A stretch of DNA of 43,140 bases from Streptomyces ureilyticus (GTDB lineage: Bacteria; Actinomycetota; Actinomycetes; Streptomycetales; Streptomycetaceae): contig NZ_JAAKZX010000070.1 in assembly GCF_011045025.1 (NCBI RefSeq), positions 1-43,140 of the forward strand, read 5' to 3'. Positions within the stretch are counted from its first letter, which is position 1. Every line of letters starts with the position of its first letter. The notes under the pieces were generated by a model. That model was not told where the DNA came from, did not search any database, and saw only the letters and a program-made list of their open reading frames with translations. The translations under genes were made by a program, and so were the position numbers. Shown one piece after another: positions 8,531 through 15,790 of the stretch.

Positions 8531-8619
8531 GCGTCTGGTTGCCTCCTGTGCCCCCAAGGCGGGGTACAGCCTAGGCGGATATACCGTGGACGTGCAGTAC
8601 AGCGAAGGAGTCGCACGTC

Positions 8620-8775
8620 ATGGAGCACCACCCCCAAGCCTGGCTCGCCGAAGCAGCGAGCGCCGCGCAACAGCAGGGACCGGGAATTCTGCTCCGTGTC
8701 GTGTTGATAGTGATGGTCGTCGGCTGCGTTTTGGTTGCCTGGTTCCTGCTGCGTGGCTACAAGCGGGACGACTGA
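8620..8775 (+). CDS. 51-aa single-pass membrane protein
   Basis: A small ORF with a good ribosome site (GAAGGAG at 8604-8610, 9 nt before the ATG). The product begins MEHHPQAWLAEAASAAQQQ, continues into one membrane helix (ILLRVVLIVMVVGCVLVAWFLL) and ends with the short charged tail RGYKRDD. It is divergent from the M48 protease with only 89 bp between the starts. Codon usage is typical of the genome (mainly G/C third positions). The function is unknown; small single-pass proteins next to membrane proteases are sometimes modulators or substrates, but nothing here shows that. Confidence 0.7.
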   Translation: MEHHPQAWLAEAASAAQQQGPGILLRVVLIVMVVGCVLVAWFLLRGYKRDD

Positions 8776-8958
8776 GCCCCGCACGAAGTTCCCGGCAACG
8801 CATGAGAGCGGCATTCCCGGCAAACGGCTGAAGCGGCGTGATGCACGCGGCGGAGAGCGGGCGTGACGGAGTCGGCGTGATCCGGTTGGCGGCGCCCGCT
8901 TACGATGGCCCTACGTCTGTATCCCGATCCCGCCCACACCGGATAGGTCCTGCCGAAG

Positions 8959-9123
8959 ATGAGCTTCCACAGCACCGCTGCCCAGTTGGCCTCCCTCGCC
9001 GCCGAGGGCGGAGAGCACAGCGGCAACCACGAGAGCCTCAGCGCCTACCTGACCGGCGGCGGCGCGCTCTTCGTCCTCCTTCTGCTGCTGTGGATCACCA
9101 CCCGCTTCAACCGGGACCGCTGA
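8959..9123 (+). CDS. 54-aa single-pass membrane protein upstream of nadD
   Basis: The ATG at 8959 opens a 54-codon frame. It starts MSFHSTAAQLASLAAEGG, has a Gly/Ser/His-rich middle, then a membrane helix (ALFVLLLLLWITT) and a basic tail, RFNRDR. The third positions are G/C-rich, as in real genes here. There is no strong ribosome site (only GAAG just before the ATG); an ATAGGT box at 8943-8948 might be a -10. Organisation resembles the 51-aa protein 183 bp upstream: an inside or outside soluble stub, one helix at the end, and a final charged R-x-x-R-D tail. The stop is 48 bp before the nadD start. Confidence 0.7.
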   Translation: MSFHSTAAQLASLAAEGGEHSGNHESLSAYLTGGGALFVLLLLLWITTRFNRDR

Positions 9124-9170
9124 CGTCCGCGGGGCGGGGCTCAGGGACCGGGCCGGTAGGGTCTGCACGC

Positions 9171-9833
9171 ATGGGAGAGCAGGACATGCCGAGCGGTCGG
9201 TTGACGGGCCGGGAGAACAGCCCGGCCTCCGGCCCGTCGAACCCGGGCAAGCGCCGCCTCGGCGTCATGGGCGGAACGTTCGACCCGATCCACCACGGCC
9301 ACCTCGTCGCGGCCAGTGAGGTGGCCGCGCAGTTCCACCTGGACGAGGTCGTGTTCGTGCCGACCGGGCAGCCGTGGCAGAAGACCGACCGCAAGGTCTC
9401 CCCGGCCGAGGACCGCTATCTGATGACGGTCATCGCGACCGCCGAGAACCCGCAGTTCTCGGTGAGCCGTATCGACATCGACCGCGGCGGCCCGACGTAC
9501 ACCACGGACACCCTGCGCGATCTGCGGGCGCTCAATCCCGATACGGACCTCTTCTTCATCACCGGCGCCGACGCGCTCTCCCAGATCCTCACCTGGCGCG
9601 ATGCCGAAGAGCTGTTCTCCCTCGCGCACTTCATCGGGGTCACCCGGCCCGGCCACGCGCTGACCGATCCGGGCCTCCCGGAGGGCGGTGTCTCGCTCGT
9701 CGAGGTCCCCGCGCTCGCCATCTCGTCCACGGACTGCCGAGCCCGCGTCGCCAAGGGTGACCCGGTCTGGTATCTGGTGCCGGACGGTGTGGTGCGCTAC
9801 ATCGACAAGCGTGAGCTGTACCGCGGCGAGTGA
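9171..9833 (+). CDS. nadD: Nicotinate-nucleotide adenylyltransferase
   Basis: Transfers AMP from ATP to nicotinate mononucleotide to form deamido-NAD. The 220-aa product has the nucleotidyltransferase signature GGTFDPIHHGHL (about residues 36-47) and the C-terminal ISSTDCRARV motif. The ATG at 9171 is preferred, with a -10-like TAGGGT at 9157-9162; the ATG at 9186 with GGGAG in front is the alternative. It is followed 25 bp later by the LCP gene and then rsfS and a histidine phosphatase, an order also seen around nadD-rsfS in mycobacteria. Confidence 0.95.
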   Translation: MGEQDMPSGRLTGRENSPASGPSNPGKRRLGVMGGTFDPIHHGHLVAASEVAAQFHLDEVVFVPTGQPWQKTDRKVSPAEDRYLMTVIATAENPQFSVSRIDIDRGGPTYTTDTLRDLRALNPDTDLFFITGADALSQILTWRDAEELFSLAHFIGVTRPGHALTDPGLPEGGVSLVEVPALAISSTDCRARVAKGDPVWYLVPDGVVRYIDKRELYRGE

Positions 9834-9858
9834 GGCGAGTGAACCGAGAGGGGCACCG

Positions 9859-11619
9859 GTGAACGACCGATACGACGCTGGGTACGGGGGCGACCAGAGT
9901 TACCAAGGTGATGTGAGTTACGAGCTCGTCGGCTACGACGATTTCGGGCAGCCGGTGTACCGGCAGGTGCCACCGCCGTCCCAGACGCCGCAGGGGTACG
10001 ACGCCTACGGTGCGCAACAACAGGGGCAGCAGGGTTACGGGTACGACCCGTACGCGAACGGTCAGCAGCAGACGCCGTCGTACGACACCGGCAACGGCCA
10101 TCAGCAGCCCGGCGCCTCGTACGGGTCATACGGCTCGCAGGGCTCGTACGACCCCTACGGCGCGACTGCTCAGGCGCCCGCTCCGGCCCCTCCAAACTCG
10201 TACGACCCCTACGGGCAAGCCGCGGGCAGCGGCCAGCAGCCCCGCGTCGCCGAGCAGACCGCCTACATCCCCCAGCAGGCGGGGCCGCCCGCCGAGCGGA
10301 CGGAGGCCGAGGAACCGGCGGACGGGCAGCGGGACGACCGCGACTACCGCACCGAGCAGTTCACCTTCGTCGAGGAGCCGACCGACGACTCCGAAGACGT
10401 CATCGACTGGCTGAAGTTCACCGAGAACCGCACCGAACGGCGCGAGGAGGCCCGCCGCCGGGCCCGTGGTCGCGTCGTCGCCCTGGTCGTGGTGTTCGCC
10501 CTGGTCGCGGTGGGCGGTGTCGGCTACCTCTGGTACGCGGGGAAGCTGCCCGGCACGTCGTCGGACGCGAAGACCGGCACCGCGACGGCCGCGGGCGCCC
10601 AGAACCGCGACGTGATCGTCGTCCACTTGCACAACACCAAGGGCGGCGGCACCGCGACGGCGCTGCTCGTCAACAACACCACCACCAAGCAGGGCACCAC
10701 CGTCCTGGTCCCCAACTCCCTTGCCGTGTCGGACGACAACGGCACTACGACCACGCTCGCCAAGTCCGTGGACGACGACGGCACCTCCGGGACGCGTGAG
10801 GCGATCGACACCGTGCTCGGCACGGACATCGAGGGCACCTGGCGCCTCGACACCCCCTACCTCAGCAACCTCGTCGACCTCGTCGGCAGCATCGACATCG
10901 ACACCAACGCGAAGGTGCCGGACCCGGACGCCAAGCGGAAGGGCGAGGCGCCCCTGGTCAACAAGGGCGAGGGCCAGACGCTCAGCGGAAAGATGGCCGT
11001 CGCGTACGCCACCTACCGTGGCTCCGGGGAGGCGCAGAACGCGCAGCTGGAGCGGTTCGGGCAGGTCATGCAGGGCGTGCTGCGCAAGGTGTCGTCGGAT
11101 CCGCAGGCCGCGACGACCACCGTGCAGACGCTCGCGCAGATCATCGAGCCCCCCTTGACCGACAAGGACCTGGGCACCTTCCTCGCCAAGCTCGCGGACC
11201 ACGCCAAGGGCGGCGACTACAAGTCCGTGCTGCTGCCGGTCCAGTCGGACGGCAGGCTGAGCACGAAGGCGAGCGACAGCGTGGTCAAGGACGTACTCGG
11301 CGGGGCCGCGAAGAGCCCCGAGAAGGACGCGGCCGTCCAGGTCGGCATCAGGAACGCCACCGGCAAGAAGGACGCCACCGAGCAGGCCCGCGTCGTCCTG
11401 CTGAACGGCGGCTACGCCTTCGTGGACGCCGGCACCGATGCCGCCCAGACGGCGTCCCGGATCACGTACGCCGACGCCGCGAAGAAGGCGGACGCCGTGG
11501 AGGTCGCCAAGACCCTGGGCCTGCCGACCAGTTCCGTGAAGAAGGCCAAGGGCGCCTCGAACGCGGATGTGTCGGTGGTCCTCGGCCAGGACTACGAGGT
11601 GGGCGGCTCGGCGGGCTAG
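9859..11619 (+). CDS. LytR-CpsA-Psr (LCP) family wall-polymer protein with LytR C-terminal domain
   Basis: A 586-aa membrane protein. A long cytoplasmic tail (about residues 1-200) is rich in Tyr, Gln, Gly and Pro, with repeated YDPYG/YDAYG/YGSYG units. It is followed by a basic segment, one membrane helix (VVALVVVFALVAVGGVGYLWY, about 205-225), an LCP-like domain (about 245-450) and a LytR_C domain (AVQVGIRNATG from about 491). LCP proteins transfer glycopolymers from lipid carriers to peptidoglycan. Position between nadD and rsfS matches, from memory, PdtA (SCO2578) of S. coelicolor, a polydiglycosylphosphate transferase needed for spore-wall integrity. The usual LCP segment 'S-x-P-R-D-T' reads LVPNSLAV here, so the conserved Arg-Asp is absent; YRGSGEAQNAQLERF retains the later Arg residues. 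GTG start with GAGAGGGG upstream. Confidence 0.85.
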   Translation: MNDRYDAGYGGDQSYQGDVSYELVGYDDFGQPVYRQVPPPSQTPQGYDAYGAQQQGQQGYGYDPYANGQQQTPSYDTGNGHQQPGASYGSYGSQGSYDPYGATAQAPAPAPPNSYDPYGQAAGSGQQPRVAEQTAYIPQQAGPPAERTEAEEPADGQRDDRDYRTEQFTFVEEPTDDSEDVIDWLKFTENRTERREEARRRARGRVVALVVVFALVAVGGVGYLWYAGKLPGTSSDAKTGTATAAGAQNRDVIVVHLHNTKGGGTATALLVNNTTTKQGTTVLVPNSLAVSDDNGTTTTLAKSVDDDGTSGTREAIDTVLGTDIEGTWRLDTPYLSNLVDLVGSIDIDTNAKVPDPDAKRKGEAPLVNKGEGQTLSGKMAVAYATYRGSGEAQNAQLERFGQVMQGVLRKVSSDPQAATTTVQTLAQIIEPPLTDKDLGTFLAKLADHAKGGDYKSVLLPVQSDGRLSTKASDSVVKDVLGGAAKSPEKDAAVQVGIRNATGKKDATEQARVVLLNGGYAFVDAGTDAAQTASRITYADAAKKADAVEVAKTLGLPTSSVKKAKGASNADVSVVLGQDYEVGGSAG

Positions 11620-11672
11620 GGCCTGATCCGCCGGACAGGTAACGGCGTGGGTGGTGTCGGCGGTCCGTGAGA

Positions 11673-11694
11673 CCCTTGGGGTAACCCCTTGGGG
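11673..11694. repeat. Compact CCTTGGGG direct/inverted repeat upstream of rsfS
   Basis: CCCTTGGGG occurs twice, separated by TAA, so that GGGGTAACCCC and CCCCTTGGGG are overlapping inverted repeats. It lies 30-50 bp upstream of the rsfS start and 54-75 bp after the LCP stop. Could be an operator or a weak hairpin. Confidence 0.35.
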
Positions 11695-11724
11695 ACAACT
11701 GACCGCCGACGGAAAGCCTTGGTA

Positions 11725-12168
11725 GTGACCGCCACTGACCGCTCTCTCGAGCTCATCAACACCGCCGCGCAGGCGGCCGCCGACAAGCTCGCGCACGACA
11801 TCATCGCGTACGACGTCAGCGACGTGCTGTCGATCACGGACGCCTTCCTGCTGGCCTCCGCGCCCAACGACCGCCAGGTCAAGTCGATCGTCGACGAGAT
11901 CGAGGAGCGGCTGAACAAGGAACTCGACGCCAAGCCGGTGCGCCGCGAGGGCGACCGCGAGGCCCGCTGGGTGCTGCTCGACTACGTCGACATCGTGGTG
12001 CACGTCCAGCACAGCGAGGAGCGCGTCTTCTACGCCCTGGAGCGGCTCTGGAAGGACTGCCCGGAGCTCGACCTGCCCGCCGAGGCCAAGGCCACCCGCG
12101 GCAAGGCCGCCGAGCACGCCAAGCTGCAGGAGGCTCAGGACGCCGGACTGGGCGGTGAGCTGCGTTGA
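11725..12168 (+). CDS. rsfS: Ribosome silencing factor
   Basis: A 147-aa DUF143/Iojap-family protein that binds ribosomal protein L14 and blocks 30S-50S joining under starvation. The core (LAHDIIAYDVSDVLSITDAFLLASAPNDRQ region, then RWVLLDYVDIVVHVQHSEERVFYALERLW) is complete. A C-terminal extension of ~30 residues, rich in Ala/Lys/Glu, is common in actinobacteria. The GTG at 11725 follows GGAAAG by 8 nt. The stop overlaps the start of the next gene (TTGA at 12165-12168), indicating translational coupling. Confidence 0.93.
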   Translation: MTATDRSLELINTAAQAAADKLAHDIIAYDVSDVLSITDAFLLASAPNDRQVKSIVDEIEERLNKELDAKPVRREGDREARWVLLDYVDIVVHVQHSEERVFYALERLWKDCPELDLPAEAKATRGKAAEHAKLQEAQDAGLGGELR

Positions 12169-12857
12169 GCGCGGGAACGGGGGCCTCGGACGGCAGGCCG
12201 CTGTCCGAGACCGGCAAGGCCGGCCGGGGCCGCCGTGTCATCCTGTGGCGCCACGGGCAGACCTCGTGGAACGTGGAGCGCCGCTTCCAGGGCACGACCG
12301 ACGTCGAGCTCACCGAGGCCGGCCTCGATCAGGCCCGCCGCGCCGCCCGGCTGCTCGCCTCGCTCAGGCCCGACGCGATCGTCGCCTCGGACCTGAAGCG
12401 AGCCGCCGACACGGCCGCCGAGCTGGCCGCCCTCACCACCCTCGACGTGACCCACGACGAGGGCCTGCGCGAGACGTACGCGGGCGTCTGGCAGGGCCTG
12501 ACGCACGAGGAGATAATCGCGCGCTACGGCGACGAGTACGCGGCGTGGAAGCGCGGTCAGCCGGTGCGCCGTGGCGGTGGCGAACTGGAGACCGAGGTCG
12601 CCGACCGCGCCGCTCCCGTGGTGCTCCGGCACGTCGAGAAGCTCCCCGACGACGGCACGCTCGTGGTGGTCAGCCACGGCGGCACCATCCGCACCACCAT
12701 CGGCCGCCTCCTCGGCCTGGACTCCCACCACTGGGAAAGCCTCGGCGGCCTCTCCAACTGCTGCTGGTCCGTCCTGGGCGAGGGCGCCCGCGGCTGGCGC
12801 CTGCTGGAACACAACGCGGGCACGCTGCCGGAGCCGGTCCTGGGAGACGACGACTGA
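12165..12857 (+). CDS. Histidine phosphatase family protein (phosphoglycerate-mutase-like)
   Basis: A 230-aa phosphatase. The catalytic motif VILWRHGQTSWN (His near residue 29) forms the phosphohistidine, and SHGGTIRTT (about residues 168-176) holds the second His; the acid/base Glu is in GLRETYAGVWQG. The mycobacterial gene in the same position after rsfS (gpgP) encodes glucosyl-3-phosphoglycerate phosphatase, so a sugar-phosphoglycerate substrate is plausible but not shown here. A TTG start overlaps the rsfS stop by 4 bp, with GGTGAG about 5 nt upstream. Confidence 0.88.
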   Translation: MSAGTGASDGRPLSETGKAGRGRRVILWRHGQTSWNVERRFQGTTDVELTEAGLDQARRAARLLASLRPDAIVASDLKRAADTAAELAALTTLDVTHDEGLRETYAGVWQGLTHEEIIARYGDEYAAWKRGQPVRRGGGELETEVADRAAPVVLRHVEKLPDDGTLVVVSHGGTIRTTIGRLLGLDSHHWESLGGLSNCCWSVLGEGARGWRLLEHNAGTLPEPVLGDDD

Positions 12858-13079
12858 CGGTGTACGAGGCTCACCAATCGGATTAGCGAAACGTAGTGAT
12901 CCTGTGGCAGAGTGTGACGCGCACGCCCGGCGCCCAGGCGACGTCGGGCACCCTCCTCGGCTTGGCCTTGCGGCCTGGCCGACCAGCGTCCGGAGGGACG
13001 TGTCACGCGGGCTGGCGACTTCGGTCGCCCGGCGCCAGGGCACGCAGGCGATTGGCTCAAGCTGCTGAGCAACACTCAG

Positions 13080-13109
13080 TTTCCCTAAGCCGATCAGAGA
13101 CGCTAAAGT
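13080..13109 (+). promoter_or_regulatory. Promoter of the first tRNA-Ala
   Basis: TTTCCC (13080-13085) and TAAAGT (13104-13109) are 18 bp apart, about 35 bp before the mature 5' end. The rest of the gap from 12858 shows no ORF or repeat that I can support. Confidence 0.45.
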
Positions 13110-13144
13110 TCCTCTTGTTCGCCCCGCCGGGCGGGAGGACACAA

Positions 13145-13217
13145 GGGGCTATAGCTCAGTTGGTAGAGCACCTGCATGGCATGCAGGGGGTCAGGAGTTC
13201 AAATCTCCTTAGCTCCA
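13145..13217 (+). tRNA. tRNA-Ala (anticodon GGC), copy 1
   Basis: A 73-nt cloverleaf: acceptor GGGGCTA/TAGCTCC with the G3:U70 pair that marks alanine tRNAs, D arm GCTC-GAGC, anticodon stem CCTGC/GCAGG with loop ATGGCAT (anticodon GGC, reading GCC), T arm AGGAG/CTCCT, discriminator A. The 3' CCA is not encoded (A is followed by CAC). An identical copy lies at 14000. Confidence 0.97.
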
Positions 13218-13238
13218 CACAGGCGCTACGGCGTGAGG

Positions 13239-13270
13239 ATCCCGTTCCCCACAGGGGGAGCGGGATTTTT
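13239..13270 (+). terminator. Rho-independent terminator after the first tRNA-Ala
   Basis: A 12-bp stem (13239-13250 with 13255-13266, one G-U pair, loop ACAG) is followed by TTTTT. It ends the first tRNA transcript. Confidence 0.85.
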
Positions 13271-13491
13271 CGTGCTGGTCGGCACACTCTTCTTGAATCG
13301 CTTGAGTCACTTGGGCCCGGGAGGCGTATACCTCTTGGGAGGCGCCCCTCGTTGTACGTTCGCGCTGGCTGTGACAGGTGTCGCGGCCGCCGTGTCCGGA
13401 CTGGTACGCAGGCGTCGCTGACCGTATTGGTCCGGCCGTGGCAGAATCAAACGGCCGGAAGGGGGCGCGGCCCGACGGGAGGGAGTTGGCG

Positions 13492-13665
13492 ATGCCTGCG
13501 AGCATCCTCGGGGAGGTCGACGACCGCCTCGAGGCTGAGGTGATACGCGACCGGATCACCCGCCTCGGCTGCCCTTCCTGCGGATCGGCCCACGTCGCCC
13601 AGGTTCTCGGCGACAACGGCGGGATCTCCTACGTGTGCACGGCCTGCGGCCACAGTTGGAGCTGA
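13492..13665 (+). CDS. 57-aa CPSCG/CTACG zinc-ribbon protein
   Basis: A small protein with a single zinc ribbon: CPSCG at about residues 27-31 and CTACG at 49-53. It ends ACGHSWS. The N-terminal part (EVDDRLEAEVIRDRITRLG) is a likely helix. GGAGGGAG about 6 nt upstream fixes the ATG at 13492; the frame is open further upstream but without a ribosome site. It is followed by a second Cys-rich gene 3 bp later, and both lie between the two tRNA-Ala copies. Function unknown; zinc ribbons often bind nucleic acid. Confidence 0.75.
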   Translation: MPASILGEVDDRLEAEVIRDRITRLGCPSCGSAHVAQVLGDNGGISYVCTACGHSWS

Positions 13666-13668
13666 GCG

Positions 13669-13902
13669 ATGGGTGCACACAGGCGGAAATGCGATTGGTG
13701 CGGCAGTGGTACGCCCATCGTCCGCGACATGGAACCGGTCAACCACGACTACCAGTACTGGTGCGAGGAATGCGCGCGGGCGCTGATCATAAAAGGCGAC
13801 CCGATCGAGACGTACCGCGAGCTGGAGGGCGAGCCGATCTACGGCCGGCTCCTCGACGAACACTGCACGCTCAAACGCTTCTATTCGTTCGCCACGTCCT
13901 GA
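13669..13902 (+). CDS. 77-aa Cys-rich protein (CDWCG...CEECA)
   Basis: The start codon follows the stop of the 57-aa gene by 3 bp, so the two are co-translated. CDWCG (residues 8-12) and CEECA (32-36) form a four-Cys zinc-binding set; the rest reads LIIKGDPIETYRELEGEPIYGRLLDEHCTLKRFYSFATS and may form a small helical cap. I do not recognise the family. It looks like a partner of the preceding zinc-ribbon protein. Confidence 0.75.
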   Translation: MGAHRRKCDWCGSGTPIVRDMEPVNHDYQYWCEECARALIIKGDPIETYRELEGEPIYGRLLDEHCTLKRFYSFATS

Positions 13903-13923
13903 CCCGGGGCCCCCGTAAACGAT

Positions 13924-13952
13924 TTGGTGGTGCACCGGGAGGACCGTGTAAT
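13924..13952 (+). promoter_or_regulatory. Promoter of the second tRNA-Ala
   Basis: TTGGTG (13924-13929) and TGTAAT (13947-13952) with 17-bp spacing, about 48 bp before the mature tRNA start. Confidence 0.5.
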
Positions 13953-13999
13953 GTTGGCGTCGCCGCCGGGTCAACCGGACGGACACGCAGGACACGCAA

Positions 14000-14072
14000 G
14001 GGGCTATAGCTCAGTTGGTAGAGCACCTGCATGGCATGCAGGGGGTCAGGAGTTCAAATCTCCTTAGCTCCA
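14000..14072 (+). tRNA. tRNA-Ala (anticodon GGC), copy 2
   Basis: Identical in all 73 bases to the copy at 13145-13217, in the same orientation, 855 bp downstream. A short upstream stretch (AGGACAC...CAA) is also alike, which suggests local gene duplication. CCA is not encoded. Confidence 0.97.
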
Positions 14073-14087
14073 CAGCAGATGAAGAGT

Positions 14088-14133
14088 CATACAGAAGGCG
14101 GGCCATCCGATCGGATGGCCCGCCTTCTGTATG
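14088..14133. terminator. 46-bp perfect palindrome, bidirectional terminator
   Basis: Each arm is 23 nt with no mismatch and no loop, centred between 14110 and 14111. It lies 15 bp after the second tRNA and 31 bp from the stop of the convergent minus-strand gene, so it can terminate both. There is no T-tract. Confidence 0.8.
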
Positions 14134-14164
14134 TACTGCCTCGCGCGTCGTCGTTACGTCGCGT

Positions 14165-15790
14165 TCAGCGGCCGCTGCCGAGCGCGCGGCGACCGCGTCC
14201 CTGGCCGCGCTGCGACAGGACGGGCAGGTTGTTGCGGGCCGGGCCCCCGGAGTTGTCCTCCTCGATGCGCAGCGCGAGCGCCGGGCAGCGGCGTACGGCG
14301 CGCATGGCCTTCTGCTCGGCGTAGCGCGGCACCTGCGCCTGGGCGACGGTCGGGAACCCGTCGGCGCCCAGCTCGAAGACCTCCGGGAGGATGTCGGCGC
14401 ACAGGCCGTGCCCTCGGCACAGCGTCCAGTCGACGTGGATCTTCTGGCGGCTGGGGCCGGACTCCAACTGCCCCTGGCCGCCCGGGATACCGGTGGGGAC
14501 GCCGCCGACATCGAAGAGCGGCAGTACGCCCTCCACGGGCCTGCCGCAGCCGTTGCCGAGGACGTGCGCGGCCAGGTCGTCGGTGAACGCCTTGAGGGTC
14601 GACTCGAGGAACATCGCGGAGCCGTCCGGGTGCGAGCACGCACCGCGCCGCTTCACCGCATGGGCGACCTGCTTGACCGCTTCCAGGGCGGCGGGGCCGC
14701 CGCCGTTGAGGATGTCCTCCATGCCGCGGGCCGCGGCGGGCAGACCGAGATAGCAGGGACCGCACTGTCCCGCGCTCTCCTCGGCCAGCCACTGCGCCAC
14801 GCGCAGCGACTCGCCCAGTGGGCAGGTCTCCTGGCTGATCGGGAGAATCGCGCCCGCGCCGAGCGAACCGCCCACCGCCGCAAGGGAGTCACGCGAGACG
14901 ACCGCCTCGTTGACCGTGGCCGCGTCGATCCACTTGCCGTGGTAGCCGCCGGTCAGCACGCCCTGCGGGACCGGCGGGGCGCCGGCGAGCTGGAGGACGT
15001 ACCGCAGCGGCACACCGGTGGGCATCTCGATCACCATGGGGCGGGCGACGGCGCCGGAGACGGTGACCATGACGGTGCCGGGCTCGTCGTACAGGCCGGT
15101 GTTGCCGTAGCGCTCGGAGCCGATGCGGGCGGCGATCGCCAGCTGCGCGAACGTCTCGGCGTTGGACAGCAGTGTGGGGGCGCCGCCGACGCCGCTCTGC
15201 GAGGCGCTGATCTTGCGGCCGGGCGGGATCGCCGGCCCGCCGTCGATGGAGCGGATCAGCGATGCGGCGGCGCCGGTCACCATGCGCACCGGGTTGCGCT
15301 GCACACGGGCCCGGAGGACCGAGCCGCGCCGGTTGTTCAGGCCCCGCTCGGCGAGCGCGGCCTCCATGGACTTCTGGGTGGACTCCCGGGTCACACCGAC
15401 CACGAGGGTGCGGGCACCGAGTGCCTCCGCGACCAGCAGGGCGCCGTCCAGGATGAGGTGCGGAGCGCGATTGATCAGCACCGTGTCCTTGCGGCAGGCC
15501 GGCTCGTCCTCACTGCCGTTGACGACGACCACGGGCCGCACGCCGCGCTTGATCGCCGACTCGGCGACCGACCGCAGCTTCTTGTGGAAGGGGAAGCCCG
15601 CGCCGCCGCGGCCCTTCAGGGATATCCGCTCGGCGAGCTGCGCGAGCTGTTCTCCGCCCATCGGCTCGAGCGGACCGTGCACCTTGAGGTGCATGTCCAG
15701 GTCGAGTCTTTCGACCAGGTCGAAACCCGAGGTGAGCTGGGGAAGTCCGACCACACGGACCTCGGGGACATCAGGCAGAGCGGCGTTCAC
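14165..15790 (-). CDS. NuoF-like flavoprotein fused to a C-terminal ferredoxin domain
   Basis: A 541-aa electron-transfer protein. It is related to complex I subunit NuoF: FMN loop LKGRGGAGFPFHKKL, VVVVNGSEDEPACRKD (NuoF NADEGEPGTCKD), SIDGGPAIPPGRK and GAPTLLSNAETFA, then an SLBB-like part. Three departures are seen. NuoF's GEETAL is GAAASL here, losing the two Glu that line the NADH pocket. The N3 cluster motif ESCGxCxPC reads ESAGQCGPC, missing its first Cys; the last Cys may be in RRGACSHPD. A ferredoxin domain (CRGHGLC ... RRCPAL) is added at about residues 440-515, probably one [3Fe-4S] or [4Fe-4S] cluster. GTG start at 15790 overlaps the stop of the heme-b membrane gene (GTGA) and has GGAGG upstream. 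Probably accepts or delivers electrons to that partner, with a donor other than NADH. Confidence 0.82.
   Translation of the reverse strand: MNAALPDVPEVRVVGLPQLTSGFDLVERLDLDMHLKVHGPLEPMGGEQLAQLAERISLKGRGGAGFPFHKKLRSVAESAIKRGVRPVVVVNGSEDEPACRKDTVLINRAPHLILDGALLVAEALGARTLVVGVTRESTQKSMEAALAERGLNNRRGSVLRARVQRNPVRMVTGAAASLIRSIDGGPAIPPGRKISASQSGVGGAPTLLSNAETFAQLAIAARIGSERYGNTGLYDEPGTVMVTVSGAVARPMVIEMPTGVPLRYVLQLAGAPPVPQGVLTGGYHGKWIDAATVNEAVVSRDSLAAVGGSLGAGAILPISQETCPLGESLRVAQWLAEESAGQCGPCYLGLPAAARGMEDILNGGGPAALEAVKQVAHAVKRRGACSHPDGSAMFLESTLKAFTDDLAAHVLGNGCGRPVEGVLPLFDVGGVPTGIPGGQGQLESGPSRQKIHVDWTLCRGHGLCADILPEVFELGADGFPTVAQAQVPRYAEQKAMRAVRRCPALALRIEEDNSGGPARNNLPVLSQRGQGRGRRALGSGR

Noticed and set aside
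12858..13144. Possible small gene between the phosphatase and the first tRNA
   Set aside because: Open frames here lack ribosome sites and codon bias; the stretch is best explained as the tRNA promoter region.
13145..14072. Integrative element inserted at tRNA-Ala
   Set aside because: Both tRNA copies are complete and no integrase or phage gene lies between them; the interval is less than 1 kb.
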